From the NCBI GenBank assembly GCA_028279555.1, contig JANQNO010000005.1, forward strand, positions 682,001-746,000: 64,000 bases of DNA, read 5' to 3'. The notes beneath the pieces are model-generated. The model was not told where the DNA came from. It searched no databases and was given only the letters and a program-made list of their open reading frames with translations. Within the stretch, counting starts at the first letter, position 1; each line of letters begins with the position of its first letter. This DNA is from Sphingorhabdus sp. (GTDB lineage Bacteria > Pseudomonadota > Alphaproteobacteria > Sphingomonadales > Sphingomonadaceae). A program made the position numbers and the translations under genes. Of this stretch, positions 57,553 to 64,000 are shown one piece after another.

Positions 57553-57582
57553 AAGGTCGGGCTGATCGTCCGGCCTTTTTCT
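57553..57582 (+). terminator. Intrinsic terminator after the TonB-dependent receptor
   Basis: AAGGTCGG pairs with CCGGCCTT (one U-G) around GCTGATCGT and is followed by a T-run. It lies 38 bases after the stop and closes the plus-strand AttH/APH/receptor module before tRNA-Phe on the other strand. Confidence 0.8.
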
Positions 57583-57608
57583 TTTATAAACGGAGCTGGA
57601 AGGAATAG

Positions 57609-57683
<75 letters not shown>

Positions 57684-57762
57684 ACGGGAAGACAGCCAAT
57701 CAAGCGGCCTTGTCAGGAAGCGTGCCTATAAGCAGCGTTATGTGCGCTTGTCCAGCGCAAAT

Positions 57763-57966
57763 TCAGCCTTCGTCGCGGCGATATTCGCCCGGCTGATCAT
57801 CTTCATCGGAAAGCGCCACCGGGCCAGGCAGGCGGTAGCCCTCGCCCAGCCATTGCAGCAGGTCGCGATCCTTGCATCCCGCGCTACAAAATGGCGCGAA
57901 CTCCGGTTCCGTTGGCTTCTTGCAGCTGGGGCATCTCGGTGGATCAGACTTACGCTCTTGCGACAT
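57763..57966 (-). CDS. yacG: DNA gyrase inhibitor YacG (zinc protein)
   Basis: The 67-residue protein has the YacG four-cysteine zinc motif: CPSCKKP near residues 12-18 and FCSAGCKDRDLLQWLGEGYRLP near 26-47 (CxxC ... CxxxC). YacG binds GyrB and blocks DNA binding. The acidic C-terminus follows the zinc knuckle. Its start overlaps the RNase-like gene by 17 bases. Confidence 0.93.
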   Translation of the reverse strand: MSQERKSDPPRCPSCKKPTEPEFAPFCSAGCKDRDLLQWLGEGYRLPGPVALSDEDDQPGEYRRDEG

Positions 57967-58951
57967 ATCCTCCTCCGATAGCGAGCTTGGGATCGGCTCT
58001 CGACTGCACCTCTCTGCCCGTCCGCCTTTGCAACTCTTCCAGCCATATCGGTCGGCCCGAAAGTTTGGACGTTATGGCGGGATGCGCAACCAGTATCAAT
58101 GCGCCGGTTTCGCGGTTTCTCTCCGCCAGGCGCAGCAATTCCAGCGCGTGGCCAGTCATTCGCCTGCGCTGCAGCAATTCAGGAAGCGACGGCCGCGACC
58201 GGCGCGTTACGATTTGCATCAAACCGAAGCCATTGATCGCTGTCTTTTCAAAATCCCCGTGCATTCCAGCATCGAAAATTTCGGCAACTTTCTGCCTCGC
58301 AGGCTTGTCTTCGACATTGGGGAAATCGATTGCTATCGAGCCTTGCAGTTGCAGGCGGCGGATCACCCTTGCGCTCTCCCTAGCCGCCACGCACGCCAGT
58401 TCAGGCGGTGGCAATTCGCCATCCACATCGATCAGGGTCATCGCTGGCGTCAAGGCTATTTGCAGACTGCCGCCGGAAAATCGTACCAGCCCGCTACGCG
58501 CCTCGTCAGTGAGCTCATGCCAGCCCGCCTCGCCCAGATGGTCTGGCTCATGCGCCTGGCAATGTTGCACTGGATAGTCGCCGGATTCGATACGTTCCAC
58601 CAGCGTTGCCGCCTTACGTGGGGTTTTGTCAGTGACCTTGACCAGCGGCCATTTGAACCGGCTTTTTTCGTCTATCGCCTCGCGCATGATTTCCACTATG
58701 ATCTTCTGCCCTTCCGAGAGACTGGCAGGCGCAGTGGAAAGCAGCGCATCGCTCCCGTCTGGCAAATGCACTATCGCGCGTTTGCCCGTGGCAAGCTTTT
58801 TGGCCAGCCTCGCCTCGCAAACCTCGCCGCCTTTGATCCCGCCATGACGCTCGATATGCGCCTCGACAATCTGCCCGGAGCGCACCAGAGCTGCCCGATC
58901 CTCGCCGATACCGGCTTCGAAGAGCCAGCGTCCGCTACCCTCCTCAGTCAA
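57950..58951 (-). CDS. Short ribonuclease E/G family protein
   Basis: The 333-residue protein matches the catalytic core of RNase E/G in shortened form. TLIDVDGELPPPE contains the first metal-binding Asp region and GSIAIDFPNVEDKPARQKV the second, and GLMQIVTRRSRPSLPELL resembles the conserved G-x-x-x-x-T-R-K/R-R segment near the end of the core. It lacks a recognisable Zn-link and the long scaffold domain of RNase E, and its S1 domain is reduced. The start is a TTG overlapping the maf stop by 8 bases. It probably acts on RNA in the cytoplasm, but which RNA is unknown. Confidence 0.82.
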   Translation of the reverse strand: MTEEGSGRWLFEAGIGEDRAALVRSGQIVEAHIERHGGIKGGEVCEARLAKKLATGKRAIVHLPDGSDALLSTAPASLSEGQKIIVEIMREAIDEKSRFKWPLVKVTDKTPRKAATLVERIESGDYPVQHCQAHEPDHLGEAGWHELTDEARSGLVRFSGGSLQIALTPAMTLIDVDGELPPPELACVAARESARVIRRLQLQGSIAIDFPNVEDKPARQKVAEIFDAGMHGDFEKTAINGFGLMQIVTRRSRPSLPELLQRRRMTGHALELLRLAERNRETGALILVAHPAITSKLSGRPIWLEELQRRTGREVQSRADPKLAIGGGYVARA

Positions 58952-59525
58952 GCGGATAACCCGATGCGCGCAGCAGGCTGCGCGTTTCGAAAAGCGGCAG
59001 GCCGATCACCCCGGAATGGCTACCCGACATCCAGCTGATCAGCGCCTCCGCCCTTCCCTGTATCGCATAGCCGCCGGCCTTGCCCAGCCCTTCACCGCTG
59101 GCGATATAGGCCTGAAGTTCACTGCCGCCCAGCCGCTTGAATTTGACGATACTGTCACAGATGCGGCTGCGCGCCTGCCCACCACCATCGATCACGCAGA
59201 TCGCACTCCAGACATGATGCCGCCGGCCGCTCAGCAGGCCGAGCAGTTCGCCTTGCAATTCCTCATCTTCCGCAGGCGGCAATATGCGGCGACCGACCGC
59301 GATGGTGGTATCGCCGGCTATGACGATCTCTCCTGCACTGCGTTCTACCGCAGCAGCCTTCTCTTCGGCCATTCGCAGCGCATAGACGCGGGGGGTTTCG
59401 CCGTTGCGCGGCTTCTCGTCAATGTCGGGTGAAGCGATGCGGTTCGGCGTAACGCCGATGCGGGCTAGCAAGTCCCGCCGCCGCGGGCTCGACGATGCCA
59501 ATATCAATTTCGGTTTACCCGCCAT
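58944..59525 (-). CDS. maf: Maf family nucleotide pyrophosphatase
   Basis: Maf proteins hydrolyse non-canonical or pyrimidine nucleoside triphosphates to monophosphates. The 193-residue product has LILASSSPRRRDLLARIG at the start, PDIDEKPRNGETPRVYALRMAEEKA, IAGDTTIAVGRRILP and GKAGGYAIQGRAEALIS. Substrate specificity within the family (YhdE or YceF type) is not decided here. It sits between infA and the RNase gene, an order common in alphaproteobacteria. Confidence 0.93.
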   Translation of the reverse strand: MAGKPKLILASSSPRRRDLLARIGVTPNRIASPDIDEKPRNGETPRVYALRMAEEKAAAVERSAGEIVIAGDTTIAVGRRILPPAEDEELQGELLGLLSGRRHHVWSAICVIDGGGQARSRICDSIVKFKRLGGSELQAYIASGEGLGKAGGYAIQGRAEALISWMSGSHSGVIGLPLFETRSLLRASGYPLD

Positions 59526-59537
59526 CAGCGGCTGGCC

Positions 59538-59756
59538 CTATTTGAAGCGATAGGTGATCCGCCCCTTGGTCAGATCATAGGGCGTCAATTCTACCAGTAC
59601 TTCGTCACCTGTGAGTACACGGATACGGTTCTTGCGCATCTTGCCCGCGGTGTGGCCGAGCACTTCATGTCCATTTTCGAGCTCCACGCGAAACATCGCG
59701 TTGGGGAGCAATTCGCGGATAATTCCGCGCATTTCGAGCAATTCTTCCTTAGCCAT
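59538..59756 (-). CDS. infA: Translation initiation factor IF-1
   Basis: IF-1 binds the ribosomal A site in initiation. The 72-residue product is nearly canonical: [40 protein letters not shown] and [22 protein letters not shown] precedes the ATG. It heads the infA-maf-RNase-yacG group on the minus strand. Confidence 0.97.
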   Translation of the reverse strand: MAKEELLEMRGIIRELLPNAMFRVELENGHEVLGHTAGKMRKNRIRVLTGDEVLVELTPYDLTKGRITYRFK

Positions 59757-59888
59757 TCAATCCCTTGGATTTAAAGTGTTTGCAAATTTGAAGGGCCTTT
59801 AGCGGCAAAAAGGCGAAAAGGGAAGCCAAAGCCCAGAAAAGCTGGGTAGCGCTTCCCGGTACGATACATTTTGCGACAATTATCTCTT

Positions 59889-59909
59889 CGCCAAATTGAC
59901 CGATTGGCG
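59889..59909. promoter_or_regulatory. Inverted repeat next to a possible -10 before the third receptor
   Basis: CGCCAA and TTGGCG form a perfect 6-base inverted repeat with a 9-base spacer, immediately followed by TATAGT (59911-59916), a possible -10 for the receptor at 59948. It may be an operator, but no regulator is known and chance is possible. Confidence 0.35.
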
Positions 59910-59947
59910 GTATAGTGCCGAAAACCGCATCTCCCTAGGTTTACCAC

Positions 59948-62434
59948 ATGATGTTGAGATTTACCCGGCCTCCATGCACGCTCCTGGCTGTGCTATGCAC
60001 GGGCACCGGCGCTGCAACTGCGCAGGTCGGCGAAGCAACCGATCAAATCAGCGACGGCAATCCCATAATCGTAACCGGAGAGCGTATTCGCGGCGGTGTC
60101 GATACGGATATCCCGCCGGTGGAGGAATTGGACGTCGCCGATGTGGAAAGTCTGGGTGCCTCCTCGGTGGCAGATGTCGTTGCAGCCGTGGCTCCGCAAT
60201 CGGGTTCGGGACGCGGCCGGGGCGGCAGGCCCGTCATTTTGCTCAACGGGCAGCGCATATCGAGCTTTCGCGAACTGCGCGATTTGCCGCCAGAGGCCAT
60301 CCAGCGGGTTCAGATATTCCCCGAGGAGGTGGCACTCAAATATGGATTTCGGCCTGACCAGCGGGTTCTCAACTTCATCCTGAAAGAGGGCTTTTCGTCC
60401 TTTGCTGGCGAAACCGACAATGGCCGGCCTGAAGATGGCGGTTTCTGGCAGAATGAGCTGGAGGCAACCTTTACCAGCATCGGAAAGACGACGCGGCTTG
60501 TGCTCGACGTAGAGTATGAGCGTACCGGCTATCTGACGCGCGACGAACGCGATATCGTCCCTAGCGACAGCGAATTGAGCTTCGATTTCGACGGCGATAT
60601 CAACGAATTTCTGACCCTGGCACCCGCGACCGACCGTTTCGAAATGAACGGCACCATTACGCGGCGATTTGCGCCGCAAACGACGCTGGCGCTGAATGCG
60701 AATTATGAGCTGCTCAACAGCTCCACCCTGCTGGGTTTGCCTGCCGCCAGCCTCTTGCTACCCGGAAGCAGCCCATTCTCGCCCGATGGCAACGACCTGA
60801 CCATCACGCGCTATTTCGAAGCGCCACGCCCGCTGGAACGCGACAGCGTCACGCATACCGCCAATTTCGGCTTGTCCTTCAATTCGCTGATCGGCGATTG
60901 GCGCTGGGCCTTAACCGGCGACTATGGCCGCATCGAGCAGCGCAGCAATACTTTCCGCAATGCCGATTTCACTGCTTTGCAGGCTGCATTGTCGGCGGGA
61001 ACCGCAGATCCATTTGCCGCAGATTTCGGAGACGATCTCAATTTCCTGCCACCCGACCGGGCAAACAGCGTCAATCAGAATCTCGAATTTCGCAGCACGC
61101 TGAGCGGAGACTTGTTCGCCTTGCCTGCTGGCCCGGTCCAGATGACATTTGCCGCCGGCTATAGCTGGCAAGGCCAGGACAGCCGGTCGGTGGTATCGGG
61201 CATCGAAACGTCGGCGGCGCTGCGCCGAAACTCATATAATGGCTCGGTCAATCTCGATATTCCTTTGATCGAACGCGGCCTCGGTCCGCTCGGATTTCTG
61301 GGCGATATCTCGATCAACGGCAATTATGGCATTACGGAAGTCTCCGATTTCGACCGGCTCACCGATTACACCACCGGCATCAGATGGTCGCCGATCCGCG
61401 GCGTCACATTGAGCGCATCGCTTATTGGTGATGACAATGCGCCTGGAATTGGCCAGCTGGGCGCACCGCTGGTGGTGACGCCCAACGTCTCTTTCTTCGA
61501 TTTCAGCCGCGGTGAAACGGTGCTCATAGATCAGATTACCGGCGGGAACCCTGCGCTGCTCGCGGAAGAAAGACGCGACCTGAAAATCGCGCTCAATATC
61601 TCGCCTGCCGACCGGCTCAATATTCAGGCGGAATATTTTCGCAACCGCAGCAGCAATACAACCTCTGCCTTTCCGCTGCTGACACCCGAAATCGAGGCGG
61701 CTTTCCCGGGCCGCGTCGTGCGCGCAGCCGATGGTAGCCTGGTGAGCGTCGACCAGCGCCCGGTCAACTTCGCGCGCGAACGCAGCCAGAGCATTCGCTG
61801 GGGCTTCAACTATTCGGGCAACATCAGAACGGGCGAAAGCAGGCGCGGCGGAGAAAGAGGCAGGCCGCAAGCCGGTGGCAACAGGCGCGGTGGTCCGCCG
61901 GGAGCGCGCGGCGGCCAAAGGCGCGCAGGCGGGCCGGGGCGCGGCAGACCGAGCCGCTGGCGCCTCTCCATCTATCACACATATCAGATACAGGACGAGA
62001 TACTGATCGCGCCCGGGGTTCCCGTGCTCGACCGGCTCGACGGATCGGCCACGAGTTTTTTGGGCGGCACGCCGCGCCACCGCATCGAATTATCGGGCGG
62101 TGCATTTCACAAGGGCCTCGGCATGTTTCTTTCGGGGAATTATCGCAGCGCCACGCGCGCTGATGGCAGCGGCCTTCCGGGCAGCAGCGACCTCACTTTC
62201 AGCGACCTTGCAACGATCAATCTGCGGACATTCATCAACCTTGAGCAGCGCGGAAAACTGGCCGAGAAGATTCCCTTCTTCAAGGGCAGCCGGATTGCCA
62301 TTCGCATCGACAATCTGCTCGGTGATATTATCGATGTGCGCGATGAAAACGGCCTTGTTCCGCTCAGCTATCAGCCCGGTTTTCTGGACCCCCGAGGACG
62401 TTTTATCGAAGTCAGCTTTCGCAAGCGCTTCTGA
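59948..62434 (+). CDS. TonB-dependent receptor with an RGG-rich insertion
   Basis: The 828-residue outer-membrane protein has a signal peptide (ATAQVG), a TonB-box-like NPIIVTGERI, a plug (SSVADVVAAVAPQSGSGRGRGGRPVILLNGQRISSF shortened here to its ends; positions 58-95) and a barrel ending in VSFRKRF. Between about residues 630 and 670 it carries an Arg/Gly-rich tract with repeated RGG and GR units (61838-61957), inside the barrel region. The plug lacks the usual 'RGF' form and resembles the receptors with Gly-rich plugs found in Sphingomonadales. Substrate is unknown. It converges with the cupin-like gene two bases away. Confidence 0.85.
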   Translation: MMLRFTRPPCTLLAVLCTGTGAATAQVGEATDQISDGNPIIVTGERIRGGVDTDIPPVEELDVADVESLGASSVADVVAAVAPQSGSGRGRGGRPVILLNGQRISSFRELRDLPPEAIQRVQIFPEEVALKYGFRPDQRVLNFILKEGFSSFAGETDNGRPEDGGFWQNELEATFTSIGKTTRLVLDVEYERTGYLTRDERDIVPSDSELSFDFDGDINEFLTLAPATDRFEMNGTITRRFAPQTTLALNANYELLNSSTLLGLPAASLLLPGSSPFSPDGNDLTITRYFEAPRPLERDSVTHTANFGLSFNSLIGDWRWALTGDYGRIEQRSNTFRNADFTALQAALSAGTADPFAADFGDDLNFLPPDRANSVNQNLEFRSTLSGDLFALPAGPVQMTFAAGYSWQGQDSRSVVSGIETSAALRRNSYNGSVNLDIPLIERGLGPLGFLGDISINGNYGITEVSDFDRLTDYTTGIRWSPIRGVTLSASLIGDDNAPGIGQLGAPLVVTPNVSFFDFSRGETVLIDQITGGNPALLAEERRDLKIALNISPADRLNIQAEYFRNRSSNTTSAFPLLTPEIEAAFPGRVVRAADGSLVSVDQRPVNFARERSQSIRWGFNYSGNIRTGESRRGGERGRPQAGGNRRGGPPGARGGQRRAGGPGRGRPSRWRLSIYHTYQIQDEILIAPGVPVLDRLDGSATSFLGGTPRHRIELSGGAFHKGLGMFLSGNYRSATRADGSGLPGSSDLTFSDLATINLRTFINLEQRGKLAEKIPFFKGSRIAIRIDNLLGDIIDVRDENGLVPLSYQPGFLDPRGRFIEVSFRKRF
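61838..61957 (+). repeat. Low-complexity Arg/Gly-rich coding segment
   Basis: This 120-base stretch of the receptor gene encodes about 40 residues dominated by Arg and Gly with RGG units. The DNA is made of GGC/CGC/GGT-like triplets and is more GC-rich than its surroundings. Confidence 0.8.
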
Positions 62435-62436
62435 CC

Positions 62437-63282
62437 TCAGCCGACAAGACCGGCCTTACGCATCGCCCGGTAGGCATAGGCCTTGCCGTTGTTGTTTGCA
62501 GGAAAACGCCCCGGTGCCTTGGGTTGCAGACCCGCCTTGCGCAACAACCGGTTGAAGCCTCGCGCATCCGCTTCGGCAAAGCTCCAGTCGCTACGCCAGG
62601 TGATGGACAGGGAGATGGACGATTCCGGCCCAACCTTCACATAATGCGGTGCCATCACCGGAACGAACAGCGCATCGCCGGGCGAGAGCGGCCATTCACT
62701 GCCGCGCTTCGCAAATTCATCCCGCCACACCAGATTTCTGTGCCCGCCCGAATGATAGCCCTCATGCACTTCGTCGGGCGCAAAATATGGATCGCCAGCA
62801 GGAAACTGCGTCATCACCTTGCTGCCTTTGAGCTGCATGAGGATATTGTGCTCTGGATCGAAATGATAAGGGGTGACCGCATCCGGCGATGACACGAAGA
62901 TGAAGCCCTGCGGACGCAGCATGGCTCCCGTCTTTTCCTCGATATGCGGCTTCAGCTCGCCAAGCAGGCCGAGCAGCAGGTCGCGATACTGCGGCAGCTG
63001 TTCGATATTTTTCAGCACCGCCCAGCTGCCGCTTTCCTCGACCTGACGGATTGTATCGCCGATGGACAGGCCGGTTTGCCCAACATCTTCCGGCGCGATG
63101 CCGACCGGAAGGTCGCCGCGGTTATACTCGACCGACTCTTTCGGCAATTGCTCGCCAAGCTGCGCCAGCGCCTCGAGCGTGAGCAGCTCGTGACTGGCCA
63201 GTTGATGGCCCAGCCTGTGTGGTTGTTCGGGGTAATGTTCGGCAAATTTCTGCCGGTTCTCTGAATCGAAAATGACGGTCAT
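62437..63282 (-). CDS. Cupin-like (JmjC-type) domain protein
   Basis: The 281-residue protein has a double-stranded beta-helix of the cupin-8/JmjC group. HFD in PYHFDPEHNILMQLKGSK gives the HxD metal pair near residue 140, and a third His occurs in APHYVKVG. These ligands fit a 2-oxoglutarate/Fe(II) oxygenase. A C-terminal basic helix-rich region follows. The ATG overlaps the next gene by 4 bases. Substrate, protein or small molecule, is unknown; a transcription-related role is sometimes given to relatives but is not supported here. Confidence 0.83.
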   Translation of the reverse strand: MTVIFDSENRQKFAEHYPEQPHRLGHQLASHELLTLEALAQLGEQLPKESVEYNRGDLPVGIAPEDVGQTGLSIGDTIRQVEESGSWAVLKNIEQLPQYRDLLLGLLGELKPHIEEKTGAMLRPQGFIFVSSPDAVTPYHFDPEHNILMQLKGSKVMTQFPAGDPYFAPDEVHEGYHSGGHRNLVWRDEFAKRGSEWPLSPGDALFVPVMAPHYVKVGPESSISLSITWRSDWSFAEADARGFNRLLRKAGLQPKAPGRFPANNNGKAYAYRAMRKAGLVG

Positions 63283-64000
63283 GATCCTTGATCCTCGGAA
63301 AGTCTGTCTTGGGTGTTCCGGCGGCGCGCGCGCGCAAGTTCGGCCCCCAGATAGGCACCAAATATCTTGCGGCGGCCAGCACCACCGATGGCAATGCTAA
63401 ATCGTCCAATCCTGCGCCGGCCGCTCCATATACTGTCGATCATGGGGTGCCCCTGGGCAGCGCAGCTATCGCTCCATTCAACATTCTCTCGGCCCAGAAG
63501 CTCGAGATTCTCGATCTGCAGCAGCACGCCCGGCGAAAAGCGGAAATAGGCTTCGTCGAAGGTCGTCTTGAAGGAGAAGCTCCCTGGCGGCGTGACAAAG
63601 TTGGCCAGCATGGCCAGCGGTTTCCCGTCGAGCCTGAGGTCGAGCAGCTCAAGCCTTCCCCTCGCCGCAGCACCCTTTAGCGCATCAGCAAAAAGCCTGC
63701 GGGTTTCGGGGGCCGAATCCAGCGCCGAAGCCTGCGCGCCTTTCCAGCCGCTGCTTTCCAGCGCCAGAAACTCCTGCGTCCATGCATCGATCCCGATAGC
63801 ACCGTCGGAGCGGGTAAATGTCAAAGTGCCCAATTCGCCAAGCCGGCGTTTCTGGCGGCGAAGCTCCTTGCGTTTTTTGGAACGCATCGATTTTTCGCAA
63901 TACTCCTCTGGCGAGAGTTCCGATTGCAGAAAGGCGCGCTCCTCGGTTGAAACCATCGCAAAACGCCGCCGCTCCTGCTTTGCGCATTCTTCCAGCGCTT
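63279..64000 (-). CDS. GNAT/BioF2-like acetyltransferase, 3' part (5' end outside window)
   Basis: The frame is open from base 64000, where codons for ALEECAKQERRRFA precede the first Met at 63956, so the gene begins outside the window; about 240 codons are visible. KKRKELRRQKRRLGELG, RRLFADALKGAAARGRLELL and FKTTFDEAYFRFSPGVLLQIENLE match the BioF2-like/CelD-type acetyltransferase domain of exopolysaccharide-associated proteins. Its stop overlaps the cupin-like gene (ATGA), so the pair is translated together. Substrate is unknown. Confidence 0.78.
   Translation of the reverse strand, partial: ALEECAKQERRRFAMVSTEERAFLQSELSPEEYCEKSMRSKKRKELRRQKRRLGELGTLTFTRSDGAIGIDAWTQEFLALESSGWKGAQASALDSAPETRRLFADALKGAAARGRLELLDLRLDGKPLAMLANFVTPPGSFSFKTTFDEAYFRFSPGVLLQIENLELLGRENVEWSDSCAAQGHPMIDSIWSGRRRIGRFSIAIGGAGRRKIFGAYLGAELARARRRNTQDRLSEDQGS

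Overview
The window looks like a chromosomal segment of an alphaproteobacterium of the order Sphingomonadales. The reasons are moderate GC content (by eye), three large TonB-dependent receptors, a glycine cleavage system with a split P-protein, an argS-SPOR-nagZ-scpA-scpB-tatABC block, and a long division/cell-wall (dcw) cluster beginning with mraZ. I cannot name the genus; a Sphingopyxis/Sphingorhabdus-like organism is only a guess. Apart from the two genes cut by the window edges, the genes look intact. I saw no insertion sequence, prophage, CRISPR array or rRNA operon.

Layout. 1-2.5 kb: putrescine synthesis from agmatine (aguA fragment, aguB) with an exported methyltransferase-like protein between them. 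2.6-6.4 kb: L,D-transpeptidase, family 5 uracil-DNA glycosylase, folK, tRNA-Lys and gamma-glutamyltransferase. 6.6-13.2 kb: an exopolysaccharide precursor/export region (wecC-type dehydrogenase, Wza-type lipoprotein, FlaA1/WbpM-type dehydratase, a lipoprotein resembling class C acid phosphatases, ugd). 13.3-18.7 kb: glycine cleavage genes gcvT-gcvH-gcvPA-gcvPB plus a DUF938 gene, all on the minus strand behind a tandem glycine riboswitch. 18.7-22.5 kb: an NAD(P)-binding protein, dgt, and a TPR/SPOR protein. 22.6-40.9 kb: the dcw cluster, read on the minus strand from mraZ through rsmH, an FtsL-like gene, ftsI, murE, murF, mraY, murD, ftsW, murG, murC, murB, ddl, ftsQ, ftsA and ftsZ. Almost every junction is an overlap of 1-4 bases. 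Repeated GGG cores upstream of mraZ look like MraZ operators.

41-46 kb: a GldG-like membrane protein, a 99-residue membrane protein, cysK with a small coupled upstream ORF, a ZnuD-like receptor with a His/Glu-rich loop behind a Zur-like palindrome, and an entericidin-type lipoprotein. 46-52.4 kb: tatC, tatB, tatA, scpB, scpA, nagZ, a SPOR protein and argS on the minus strand, with a predicted terminator between the SPOR gene and nagZ. 52.6-57.6 kb: a plus-strand module of an AttH-like protein, an aminoglycoside-phosphotransferase-fold protein and a TonB-dependent receptor, closed by a terminator. 57.6-59.8 kb: tRNA-Phe, yacG, an RNase E/G-family gene, maf and infA. 59.9-64 kb: a third TonB-dependent receptor with an RGG-rich insertion, a cupin-like gene and the 3' part of an acetyltransferase-like gene.

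Most of the window is conserved housekeeping sequence. The least described parts are the AttH-like/phosphotransferase/receptor module, the phosphatase-like lipoprotein in the polysaccharide region, the RGG-bearing receptor with its neighbours, and the proposed zinc-regulated receptor locus with its overlapping small ORF.
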